Below, piece by piece: positions 9,011 to 16,176 of a DNA stretch of 64,000 nt. Numbering within the stretch: position 1 is the first letter of the stretch; the number at the start of each line of letters is the position of its first letter. This stretch comes from Paenibacillus hamazuiensis (lineage in GTDB: Bacteria; Bacillota; Bacilli; Paenibacillales; NBRC-103111), in the NCBI RefSeq assembly GCF_023276405.1, contig NZ_JALRMO010000001.1, positions 434,001 to 498,000 of the forward strand, given 5' to 3'. The notes under the pieces were generated by a model. That model was not told the DNA's origin, did no database searches, and worked only from the letters and a program-made list of their open reading frames with translations. Position numbers and translations under genes: made by a program.

Positions 9011-9084
9011 ATTGTTGCGCTTATTTTGCAGAATTGTCGGTTACCCTGAAGATAATGGAAAACCGAAGGGAGAGCGACGGGATC

Positions 9085-9654
9085 ATGGTTAGAGTGATCA
9101 GGGAAAAACTGATTTTTCTGCATAAATTTATATGTTCGCCGGGGCAAATCGGGAGCGTGACGCCAAGCTCCGGATTTCTCGCGAAAAAGATGATGGAACC
9201 GGTAACTTGGGGTAAAATGGAATATGCAGCCGAACTCGGCGCCGGCACGGGGGCGATCACCCGTTACGTGAACCGGGCCAAGCCAAAGAAAACGAAGGTG
9301 CTGCTGTTCGAAAAAGATCCGTATTTGCGCACCCGGCTTGCCCGGGACTTTCCGGATTATGCTTGCTACGCGGATGCTTGCGAGCTGCGGTCCGCTCTGC
9401 AGGAAGAAGGCATCGACGGACTCGACTGCATATGGAGCGGTCTTCCGTTTTTCAATTTTCCGCAAGCCGTGCGCGACCGCCTTATGGAGCAAATTGCGGC
9501 ATCCTTGAAACCCGGCGGCCTGTTTATCGCTTTCCAGTATTCCCTGCAAATGAAGGAGCAGCTCGGCGGGGTGTTCGATATCGAGCACATCCGCTTCGTT
9601 CCGCTGAACGTGCCACCGGCTTTCGTATACGTTTGCAAGAAGAAGGAGGAATGA
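9085..9654 (+). CDS. Class I SAM-dependent methyltransferase (phospholipid / rRNA-adenine-dimethylase-like)
   Basis: A 189-residue cytoplasmic enzyme. KFICSPGQIGSVTPSSGFLAKKM near the N-terminus, the SAM-binding AAELGAGTGAITRYV, the acidic motif II LFEKD and the later WSGLPFFNF place it with small methyltransferases related to PmtA-type phospholipid N-methyltransferases and KsgA-like enzymes. The substrate cannot be decided. I start it at ATG 9085 (MVRVIREK), with AAGGGAG about 12 bases upstream; the frame is open 73 codons further 5', but that stretch does not resemble the family. It ends three bases before a two-component system, with the ribosome binding site AAGGAGG inside its last codons, so the three genes form an operon. 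Confidence 0.75.
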   Translation: MVRVIREKLIFLHKFICSPGQIGSVTPSSGFLAKKMMEPVTWGKMEYAAELGAGTGAITRYVNRAKPKKTKVLLFEKDPYLRTRLARDFPDYACYADACELRSALQEEGIDGLDCIWSGLPFFNFPQAVRDRLMEQIAASLKPGGLFIAFQYSLQMKEQLGGVFDIEHIRFVPLNVPPAFVYVCKKKEE

Positions 9655-9657
9655 CGT

Positions 9658-10353
9658 TTGAGCAAGACGGTATTGGTCGCGGACGACGATCCGGAAATTC
9701 GCGATGTCGTGCACATTTATATGAAAAATGAAGGCTACCGCGTGCTTGAGGCGGAAAACGGAGTCCAGGTGTTGGAGGCGCTGCGCCGCGAACCGGTCGA
9801 TCTCGTCATTCTGGACGTAATGATGCCGGAGATGGACGGCATTCAGGCCTGCTTCAAGATCAGGGAACGATCGAACGTGCCGATTATCATGCTTTCCGCC
9901 AAAAGCGAGGATATCGATAAAATCGCCGGGCTCACGACGGGAGCCGACGACTACGTGGCGAAGCCGTTCAATCCGCTCGAGCTGGTCGCCCGGGTTCGAG
10001 CGCAGCTGCGCAGGCAGTCGTTTGCCGGCTCCGGTGCGGCGAAAGCGGCCGATGATGCCGTTATTGAAATCGACGATCTGATCATCAACAAAGATCGCCA
10101 TCAGGTTTCAGTCCGCGGCAAGGACGTGGCGTTGACCCCTACCGAATTTTCGATTTTGGAGCTGCTGGCGAGCAACCGCGGCCGCGTCTTTAACATCGAC
10201 AACATCTATCAAAGCGTATGGAAAGAGGAGAAGTTTTTATCCGATAACACCATCATGGTGCACATCCGCAAAATCCGCGAAAAAATCGAAGACAACCCCA
10301 GAGAACCGCGTTATCTCAAAACCGTTTGGGGAGTGGGATATAAAATTGATTAA
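9658..10353 (+). CDS. OmpR-family response regulator
   Basis: A 231-residue regulator, TTG start after AAGGAGGAATGACG. The receiver domain (VLVADDDPEIRDVV, phospho-acceptor D53 in ILDVMMPEMDG, K in YVAKPFNPLEL) is followed by an OmpR winged helix (LTPTEFSILELLASNRGRVF ... TIMVHIRKIREKIE ... GVGYKID). It overlaps the next gene, its partner kinase, by 8 bases. The overall type is the VanR/PhoP-like group common in Firmicutes that respond to envelope stress. The signal is unknown. Heptamer repeats at 8993-9010 are a candidate target. Confidence 0.93.
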   Translation: MSKTVLVADDDPEIRDVVHIYMKNEGYRVLEAENGVQVLEALRREPVDLVILDVMMPEMDGIQACFKIRERSNVPIIMLSAKSEDIDKIAGLTTGADDYVAKPFNPLELVARVRAQLRRQSFAGSGAAKAADDAVIEIDDLIINKDRHQVSVRGKDVALTPTEFSILELLASNRGRVFNIDNIYQSVWKEEKFLSDNTIMVHIRKIREKIEDNPREPRYLKTVWGVGYKID

Positions 10354-11404
10354 AGATGCTTTGTCCGTGCTGAACTGGAAAAGAAATATCCGGGGCAAGA
10401 TGTTTTGGTCCGCTTTTTTGAGCTTCACTGCCGCGGTGTATCTAACGTCACTTTTGGGCAATGATCTCGGCATCATTACCAATCCGTTTGGCAGCTACGC
10501 GGTGATGATCGTTTCTTTTTTCCTGCTGTTTTATATTCTGACGAGGCCCGTCGTTCGTCAACTGAAGAGGCTTGCCGACGGTCTGATGTTTTTGGCTGGC
10601 GGAAATCTGGATTACCGGGTGCCGCTGTCCAGTCAGGACGAGCTCGGAAAGGTTGCGCAAAACATCAATTACATGGCGGAACAGCTGCAAGAGATGATGG
10701 AAAAAGAACGCCGGATCGAAATGTCGAAAATGGAGCTGATCACGAGCGTCTCCCACGATTTGCGCACGCCGCTCACCAGCATTATCGGTTATTTGAATTT
10801 GCTGAAAAACGACGATTATCAAGATCTTGACGAACATAAACGGTACATCGGCAATGCGTTTAACAAAACGCAGCAGCTGAAAAAGCTGATTGACGATCTG
10901 TTCGAATATACGCGACTGACGAGCGGAGCGGAGCAGCTTGATCTCCGCACCGTCGATTTGAGCGGTTTGCTGGAGCAAATCATCGCCGAATTCGAGCCGA
11001 TTGCGCAGGAACACTCGCTGACGGTCCGTACGGACTTGGGGCAAGGAAGGGTGTTCGGAAGCGTCGACGTCGAAAAATTCGTGCGGGCTGTCGATAATTT
11101 GCTCGTCAATGCGCTGAAGTTTTCGGTGCAGACCGGTGACATTGCCGTCAGGCTGGCCGAGAGAGAGGAGCATATTCGTCTCGAGGTGGAAAACCGCGGC
11201 AAGCCGATCACGAAGGAGCAGGAGCAGCTGCTCTTCGAGCGCTTCTATAAAGCCGAGCCGTCGCGAAGCGATAACCGGATGCCGCCGGGGGGAGGGCTCG
11301 GGCTTTCGATCGCGAAAAACATCGTAGAGCTGCACGGCGGACGAATCGGCTTACATCATCATGAAGGCCTCTTTGTTTTTTATATCGAACTTCCGCGGAC
11401 TTGA
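10346..11404 (+). CDS. Membrane sensor histidine kinase (VanS-like)
   Basis: A 352-residue kinase with a TTG start inside the end of the regulator gene. Two membrane helices (about residues 20-38 and 50-66) enclose only a dozen residues, so it has almost no extracytoplasmic sensor; such kinases usually sense within the membrane or through a partner. A HAMP domain (about 66-118), the phospho-acceptor H137 in SVSHDLRTPLTS, the N-box DNLLVNALKFS and the G-box GGGLGLSIAKNIVELHGG follow. It pairs with the regulator at 9658. The upstream methyltransferase in the same operon suggests a membrane or lipid-related response, which is inference. Confidence 0.93.
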   Translation: MIKDALSVLNWKRNIRGKMFWSAFLSFTAAVYLTSLLGNDLGIITNPFGSYAVMIVSFFLLFYILTRPVVRQLKRLADGLMFLAGGNLDYRVPLSSQDELGKVAQNINYMAEQLQEMMEKERRIEMSKMELITSVSHDLRTPLTSIIGYLNLLKNDDYQDLDEHKRYIGNAFNKTQQLKKLIDDLFEYTRLTSGAEQLDLRTVDLSGLLEQIIAEFEPIAQEHSLTVRTDLGQGRVFGSVDVEKFVRAVDNLLVNALKFSVQTGDIAVRLAEREEHIRLEVENRGKPITKEQEQLLFERFYKAEPSRSDNRMPPGGGLGLSIAKNIVELHGGRIGLHHHEGLFVFYIELPRT

Positions 11405-11438
11405 TGCGTTTTGGATGAAATGAGGAGGGGAACAAGCG

Positions 11439-12965
11439 ATGTACGTAGTGACCGCTGAGGAAATGAGGGCGCTGGACCGGTATACGATCGATCTGATCGG
11501 CATTCCGGCACTGGTGCTGATGGAAAACGCCGGCCGTGCCGTGGCGGAGGAGGTGGAGCGCATCGCGGCTGTGGTTGGGCGCCGTTGGCTGATTTTGGCC
11601 GGGAAAGGCAACAACGGGGCCGACGGCCTCGTCTGCGCGCGGCATCTGCTGGAAGCCGGGCTGCAGCCGATGGTGGTGTATGCCGCCGACCCGCGGACGC
11701 TGACCGGGGAAGCGGCCGTGCAGCGGGACATCGCCGCAAAGCTTGGCGTGCCTTGTGTGGAGTACGACGGGGCTGCGCTCCCGTGGCACGAATGCGACGG
11801 CGTGGTCGATGCACTGCTCGGCACGGGAACGAGCGGTCCGCCGCGCGGCATATACGCGCGCCTGGTCGAAGAGGCGAACGCCAGCGGCAAGCCGATCGTT
11901 GCCGTCGACATCCCGAGCGGGCTGGATGCCGATACGGGCGAGGTGCCCGGGCCGTGCATCCGCGCGGTGAAGACGGTCGCGCTTGCGTTCAAGAAGCGCG
12001 GCCTTGTGCAGTACCCGGGCGCCGACTATGCCGGGGACGTCGTCGTCCGCTTCATCGGCATTCCGAGCCGGTTGGCGGAGGAGCACGGAGTCGCCGTCGT
12101 GGAGCTCGGCGAGCAGTCGTTTTTGGCGCGGCTAAGGGTGGATCCGGCCGGGGTGCGACCTGCCGATACGCACAAGGGCAGCTACGGCCATGTGCTCGTC
12201 GCCGCCGGCAGCCGGGCGATGTCCGGCGCGGGGCTGCTGGCCGCGACGGCCGCGCTGCGCGGAGGCTGCGGGCTCGCGACCTGGGCGCTGCCGGACAGCC
12301 TCGTGCCCGCGCTGCTCGGGCGCCGGCCCGAGCTGATGCTCGCCGGCGTGGCGGACGGCGGCAGCGGCGATTGGAGCCGGAGCGACCCGCAGGCGCTGCT
12401 GGCGCTCGCCGCCGGTAAGCAGGCGCTCGTCATCGGCCCCGGCATGGGCCGGTGGCCGGGCGACAGCGCCTGGCTGCGGGCGATCTGGGAGGGCGCCGAT
12501 CTGCCGCTCGTAATCGATGCCGACGCGCTGAACATGATCGCGGATGCGGCCGATTTCGGCGCGTGGCCGGCGAGGCGTGCCCCGGCGGTGCTGACGCCGC
12601 ATCCGGGCGAGATGGCCCGGTTGGCCGGAATCGGCACCCGCGAGGTGCAGCGCGATCGCATCGGCCTCGCCCGCCGCTATGCGATGCAGCACGGCGTGAC
12701 GCTCGTGCTGAAGGGCGCCCGCACCGTGTGCGCCGCGCCGTCCGGCGAGGCATACGTGGGCTCCACGGGCAACGCCGGGATGGCGACCGCGGGCGCGGGC
12801 GACGTGCTCGCCGGCGTGATCGGCGCGCTGCTCGCGCAAGGGCTGTCCGCCGTGCAGGCGGCCGCGCTCGGCGTCTACGCGCACGGCGCCGCGGGCGACC
12901 GGGCGGCGGCGGGACGCCGCTCCGCCGGCTCGCTGATCGCCGGCGACATCATCGCCGAGCTGTAG
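11439..12965 (+). CDS. nnr: Bifunctional NAD(P)H-hydrate epimerase / ADP-dependent NAD(P)H-hydrate dehydratase
   Basis: A 508-residue repair enzyme. The N-terminal YjeF_N epimerase domain (about 1-215; MYVVTAEEMRALDRYTID, GKGNNGADGLVCARHL, VDIPSGLDADTG) interconverts R- and S-NAD(P)HX. The C-terminal ribokinase-like dehydratase domain (about 225-505; HKGSYGHVLVAAGS, MSGAGLLAATAALRGG, LTPHPGEMARL, AGAGDVLAGVIGALLAQGL) regenerates NAD(P)H using ADP. ATG start with GAGGAGGGG upstream. This family often sits near acpS and alr; that context is missing here. GC content is far above the neighbours (one 60-base line at 12301 counts 49 G+C), and the excess GC extends past the stop codon to about 13030. 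Confidence 0.95.
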   Translation: MYVVTAEEMRALDRYTIDLIGIPALVLMENAGRAVAEEVERIAAVVGRRWLILAGKGNNGADGLVCARHLLEAGLQPMVVYAADPRTLTGEAAVQRDIAAKLGVPCVEYDGAALPWHECDGVVDALLGTGTSGPPRGIYARLVEEANASGKPIVAVDIPSGLDADTGEVPGPCIRAVKTVALAFKKRGLVQYPGADYAGDVVVRFIGIPSRLAEEHGVAVVELGEQSFLARLRVDPAGVRPADTHKGSYGHVLVAAGSRAMSGAGLLAATAALRGGCGLATWALPDSLVPALLGRRPELMLAGVADGGSGDWSRSDPQALLALAAGKQALVIGPGMGRWPGDSAWLRAIWEGADLPLVIDADALNMIADAADFGAWPARRAPAVLTPHPGEMARLAGIGTREVQRDRIGLARRYAMQHGVTLVLKGARTVCAAPSGEAYVGSTGNAGMATAGAGDVLAGVIGALLAQGLSAVQAAALGVYAHGAAGDRAAAGRRSAGSLIAGDIIAEL

Positions 12966-13058
12966 CCGGCGATGTCCGGCTGCGCCGCGCCGCCTTCGCG
13001 TGCCGCGCGGCACGTGGTCGCGCCGCCCCCGTCGGCCTGCTTCCATGCCCGAAAAAAG

Positions 13059-13250
13059 AATAAACGCAGTTTCTTGTTTTATCAGGCCAAAGTTCCTTTT
13101 TCCAGCATCGATAAGCGCAAAAATTTGGATAAATTTGCTTAGCGAAGTCTGAAAAAACGTATATGAGTCCTGATAAACCAAGTCATTGCGTTTATTTATT
13201 CAAAATGGCACGTCCTGACCTGCAATAAGCCACGTTTTTGCGTTTATTTA
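13059..13250. repeat. Three copies of a ~30-bp intergenic repeat (one inverted)
   Basis: A motif CCTG-ATAA-N-CCA...TTGCGTTTATT occurs at 13169-13198 (+), at 13219-13250 (+, slightly diverged), and in reverse complement at 13059-13086. The inverted pair matches at 24 of 28 positions, so the segment 13059-13198 is bounded by imperfect inverted repeats. TTGCGTTTATTTA is exact in both direct copies. The 366-bp gap between nnr and clpP contains nothing else that I can recognise. A small mobile or REP-like element is the likeliest reading. Confidence 0.6.
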
Positions 13251-13331
13251 GCGCGACCCGCTACCGTGCCCAGACAACGTGAGCCGCTGCAGGCTAAGCG
13301 CCGCCCGCGAGTCGCTCTACCCCGAACGTCG

Positions 13332-13916
13332 TTACGCGGTAGCTGTGACCACCTTGTCGATCAAGCCGTATTCCACCGCTTCCGCGGCGGTCATGTAGTA
13401 ATCGCGGTCGGTGTCCCGCTCGATTTTTTCCAGCGGCTGGCCCGTTCGCTCGGCATAGATGCGGTTGATCAGCGCGCGGGTTTTGATGATATGGTCGGCA
13501 CGGATTTTAATATCGGACGCCTGACCTTGAGCGCCTCCCCATGGCTGGTGAATCATGATTTCGGAGTTCGGCAGCGCCATTCTCTTGCCTTTCGCCCCTC
13601 CGGCAAGCAGGAAGGAGCCCATCGACGCCGCGAAGCCGACGCAGATCGTCGAGACGTCCGGCTTGATGAACTGCATCGTATCGTAGATCGCCATGCCCGC
13701 CGTCGTCGAGCCGCCAGGGGAATTGATATAAAGGTGGATATCCTTCTCCGGATCGTCCGCCGCCAAAAACAACAGCTGGGCTATGATCGCATTCGCCACC
13801 TGATCGTTAACTTCGCTGCCCAAAATGACGATGCGGTCCTTCAAAAGCCGCGAGTAAATATCGTAAGAGCGCTCGCCGCGCCCGCTTTGCTCTATCACGA
13901 TAGGCACGTAATTCAT
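13332..13916 (-). CDS. clpP: ATP-dependent Clp protease proteolytic subunit
   Basis: A 194-residue serine protease subunit that forms the barrel served by ClpX/ClpC. The catalytic triad is visible: S98 in [14 protein letters not shown]123 in [10 protein letters not shown] and D172 in [10 protein letters not shown], as is the [17 protein letters not shown] loop. Length is normal. I start it at ATG 13916 ([10 protein letters not shown], like the B. subtilis protein), 8 bases after AAAGGTGG; a GTG four codons upstream overlaps that ribosome binding site. It lies downstream of the regulator pair at 13957-14891 on the same strand, 40 bases apart, and may be co-transcribed. The active site looks intact; the organism may have further clpP paralogues. 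Confidence 0.96.
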   Translation of the reverse strand: MNYVPIVIEQSGRGERSYDIYSRLLKDRIVILGSEVNDQVANAIIAQLLFLAADDPEKDIHLYINSPGGSTTAGMAIYDTMQFIKPDVSTICVGFAASMGSFLLAGGAKGKRMALPNSEIMIHQPWGGAQGQASDIKIRADHIIKTRALINRIYAERTGQPLEKIERDTDRDYYMTAAEAVEYGLIDKVVTATA

Positions 13917-13956
13917 ATCGTTTTCCACCTTTCACATATAAGTAGGTCATCCCGCT

Positions 13957-14289
13957 TTAAGCGGCGATGCACTGCACACCGGACCCAAAGCGCTCTGCAG
14001 CGTGTTTCTTGCCGAAGCCGGAGGAAACCATGATAATCCGGACTCCGTCTTCATCCTCGCGGGAGACGGACGGAATATCCCATACGGTAACAAGCGATTC
14101 CCCGGTCTCAGCCCCGGCATCTTTGCGGAACGGGATAACGTTCGACTTTCCTGCTCCCTCCGGCCGCTTCGCCGCTCCTGCGGCGGCACCGGTTTGCTCG
14201 TGAAGGTCGCCGGTTTCCTTAGACCGCTCCGGCTTTTCCTGCTTTGCCGGGGTGACGCCGGTCAGCAGCTTCGTTTCCGTTTCTTTCAT
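13957..14289 (-). CDS. Uncharacterised 110-residue protein, coupled to a winged-helix regulator
   Basis: A 110-residue protein of unknown family. The first 60 residues are Lys/Glu/Ala/Gly-rich and probably disordered (MKETETKLLTGVTPAKQEKP). The second half (LVTVWDIPSVSREDEDGVRI, then IIMVSSGFGKKHAAERFG) looks like a short folded unit. Its ATG overlaps the TGA of the upstream regulator in the arrangement TGATG, so translation is almost certainly coupled. GGAGGAGA precedes the start. No signal peptide, membrane segment or catalytic motif is visible. Its function is probably tied to the regulator, for example as a partner protein, but that is inference. Confidence 0.65.
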   Translation of the reverse strand: MKETETKLLTGVTPAKQEKPERSKETGDLHEQTGAAAGAAKRPEGAGKSNVIPFRKDAGAETGESLVTVWDIPSVSREDEDGVRIIMVSSGFGKKHAAERFGSGVQCIAA

Positions 14290-14891
14290 CAGGAATCTCC
14301 TCCTTGCTGCGGTTTCGGGTATGCGGCAAGCACGACTTGATACGGACTTGCCCCGTTTTTTCCGCGATGGTATTTTTCCACCAATTGCTTCACCGCGGCG
14401 ACGTAATCGTCGACGAACGCCTGCCGCTCCTCGGGACTTCCGAGTTCGATCTGAAAATGCAGCGATGCGCTCGGCACCTCTGTCGATTTGTCCGCCTGTT
14501 CCATCAGCAGCACCGCATCTTTCTTGAGCTGTTCCGCAGTCGTTACGAGCTGGGCGAGCGAGCCGTGCTGCTTCAGCCGCTCCAACGTTTCCGCCGACAA
14601 GCTGAGCGACTCGGCCAAAATAAACGTTTTTGCCACAGCCTGATACAGCACCTCGACGAGATTGCGCACCTGGCGGGTGCCGACCCGGTGAATGAGCCCG
14701 GCTTTTTCCAGCGCCTTCAGGTGGTAGTTCATGCGCTGCGGAGCCTCGCCGATGGCGCGGGCCAATTCCGCCGCGGAAGCCGGTTCGGCTAGCCGGGAAA
14801 CGATGTCCGCGCGCAGCGGATTCATCAGCATCATCGCTTGCTCGGGCGACTCGACCAGACGGCTTTCCTGGATTTCGAAGATCAGATGCAT
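14289..14891 (-). CDS. ArsR-like winged-helix transcriptional regulator
   Basis: A 200-residue protein. Its N-terminal half carries an ArsR/HTH_20-type winged helix (NPLRADIVSRLAEPASAAEL, ARAIGEAPQRMNYHLKALEK, AGLIHRVGTRQVRNLVEVLY), and its C-terminal half is helical with a KYHRGKNGASPYQVVLAAYP tail. Start: ATG 14891 (MHLIFEIQESR) gives the usual family N-terminus; a GTG at 14918 and ATG at 14909 are alternatives, but they overlap the presumed -10 box TACAAT. The palindrome TTCACGTAA...TTACGTGAA at 14914-14941 covers the promoter, which suggests autorepression. No cysteine pair for metal sensing is present, so it is probably not a metal sensor. Confidence 0.8.
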   Translation of the reverse strand: MHLIFEIQESRLVESPEQAMMLMNPLRADIVSRLAEPASAAELARAIGEAPQRMNYHLKALEKAGLIHRVGTRQVRNLVEVLYQAVAKTFILAESLSLSAETLERLKQHGSLAQLVTTAEQLKKDAVLLMEQADKSTEVPSASLHFQIELGSPEERQAFVDDYVAAVKQLVEKYHRGKNGASPYQVVLAAYPKPQQGGDS

Positions 14892-14913
14892 CACCCCCAC
14901 ATAATACATTGTA

Positions 14914-14941
14914 TTCACGTAAAAACATTTTATTACGTGAA
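14914..14941. promoter_or_regulatory. Palindromic operator over the regulator promoter
   Basis: Perfect 9-bp arms TTCACGTAA (14914-14922) and TTACGTGAA (14933-14941) around a 10-base centre. On the minus strand the palindrome spans the region just upstream of a TACAAT -10 box (14913-14908), where the -35 box should be. It is most simply the binding site of the winged-helix protein encoded directly downstream. Confidence 0.65.
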
Positions 14942-15004
14942 AATTAATTTGTCAAATAATGATTGTCGGGTTCGGTCTGCTGCACACGTCGAATACAATG
15001 AAGG

Positions 15005-15045
15005 AGGACGTAGCCCAAGCGAAGGCGCGGGAGCGTCCTTTTTAT
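15005..15045 (+). terminator. Possible weak terminator
   Basis: AGGACG (15005-15010) pairs with CGTCCT (15034-15039) across a 23-base loop and is followed by a T-rich run. The stem is short and there is no gene on this strand just upstream, so it may be a remnant. The remaining bases 14942-15183 hold no gene I can support. Confidence 0.3.
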
Positions 15046-15183
15046 TGAAACTAACGGGAGTTAACGTGGTGCCAGTATATAAGATTATGCAATTACGATC
15101 GAGTACCGATCACGCTAAGAAGGAAAGTACGTGCATCAAATGGAATTAATATACAATCTCCTCCTAACAAGGAGGTACTATAA

Positions 15184-15420
15184 ATGGCATTCCCAACACA
15201 TATTGTTTCAGCAGGCGGAATTGTAGAAGATGGACATGGAAATATTTTATTAGTTAAAGCTCATGACGATGGTTGGGTATCCAGGGGGATAACTGAGGTT
15301 GGAGAAAATCTAATTGATGGCGTGCTTCGTGAAATTAAAGAAGAAAGTGGAATTGACGTGACTGTTAGTCATTTAGTTAATGTTATATCCGATACAGCGG
15401 ATGGATCTTCTTTAAGCTAA
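15184..15420 (+). pseudogene. Truncated NUDIX hydrolase
   Basis: The 78-residue reading frame starts MAFPTHIVSAGGIVEDGHGN and contains a complete Nudix box (G-x5-E-x7-REIKEESGI). It stops after VNVISDTADGSSLS, in the middle of the fold. Members of this family are normally about 150 residues, so roughly the C-terminal half is missing. The start is good (ATG after AACAAGGAGG). Base composition is lower in GC than the surroundings, which suggests a transferred and then deleted gene. Catalytic residues of the box are present, but without the rest of the beta-sheet the protein is unlikely to be active. It lies in a zone with other damaged genes (17386, 23242). Confidence 0.75.
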
Positions 15421-15457
15421 ACGGGAGAACGTTAGTTCTTAAAATTCAGAAACAAAA

Positions 15458-15491
15458 AAAGGGGATATCCCATAAGCGGGACATCCTCTTT
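15458..15491 (-). terminator. Intrinsic terminator of the azoreductase gene
   Basis: The hairpin AAAGAGGATGTCCCG / GGGATATCCCCTTT reads on the minus strand with a short loop and one mismatch and is followed by a T-run. It lies just after the azoR stop codon. The symmetric A/T flanks could also stop the NUDIX transcript from the other side. Confidence 0.75.
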
Positions 15492-15498
15492 ATTTCCA

Positions 15499-16134
15499 TT
15501 AGAAGCGGGCTGCAACTTCTTTGGCTTTTTCAATGGCTTTTTCTTTAATCTCTTGAGCTTTTTCTGGCGCGTAATTCATGCCTTCGACGAAAATCCCCTC
15601 GAAGGAAGTAACGCCGATAAAATTTAAAACCTTCCCGAGGTAGCTATGGCCACTTTCCATGCTTGCAGCAGGTCCTTCGGAATAGACGCCGCCGCTTGCT
15701 TGGATATGGAGAGCTTTCTTGTTCTTGAGCAGACCAACAACACCGTTCGCTGTATATCTGAATGTTTTACCTTTATAGCAGATTGAATCTATATATGTCT
15801 TAAGAACAGGTGGGAACAAGAAGTTCCACATGGGTGATACGAATATGTATTTATCGGCAGCCACAAATTGATCGACGATTTCAGTTAGACGTGAAATCTT
15901 TGCGTTCTGTTCAGGAGATAGCTGATCGAAGGCTGTGCCGGATGCTAATGTACCCCAGCCGGTCATTACATCATTATCGATTTGCGGGAGATGCATTTGG
16001 TACAGGTCTAAATGGATAATTTCATCCCCAGGGTTGGCTTTCTGATAGGCTTCAATAAACTCCTTTCCTACTGCGAGGCTGTATGATACCTGATGATCAA
16101 GCGGATGTGTCGTAATATACAAAACTGTTGTCAT
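15499..16134 (-). CDS. azoR: FMN-dependent NADH azoreductase
   Basis: A 211-residue flavodoxin-like quinone/azo reductase. It starts [20 protein letters not shown] and shows [31 protein letters not shown] and [10 protein letters not shown], which are the FMN and nicotinamide contact regions of the AzoR/AcpD family. It reduces quinones and azo dyes with NADH and protects against thiol-reactive compounds. ATG with GAAAGGAAG upstream. It follows the alcohol dehydrogenase gene by 42 bases on the same strand, so the two are likely co-transcribed. It is complete and seems functional. Confidence 0.93.
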   Translation of the reverse strand: MTTVLYITTHPLDHQVSYSLAVGKEFIEAYQKANPGDEIIHLDLYQMHLPQIDNDVMTGWGTLASGTAFDQLSPEQNAKISRLTEIVDQFVAADKYIFVSPMWNFLFPPVLKTYIDSICYKGKTFRYTANGVVGLLKNKKALHIQASGGVYSEGPAASMESGHSYLGKVLNFIGVTSFEGIFVEGMNYAPEKAQEIKEKAIEKAKEVAARF

Positions 16135-16176
16135 TTGAAACTTCCTTTCGTTTCGGTTTTTTCTTAATAAGGTTAA

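Noticed and set aside
11208-12086. Open frames antisense or frame-shifted to nnr
   Set aside because: Very high GC removes stop codons in all frames. The products are Arg/Pro/Ala-rich and match nothing, whereas the 508-residue frame has all enzyme motifs.
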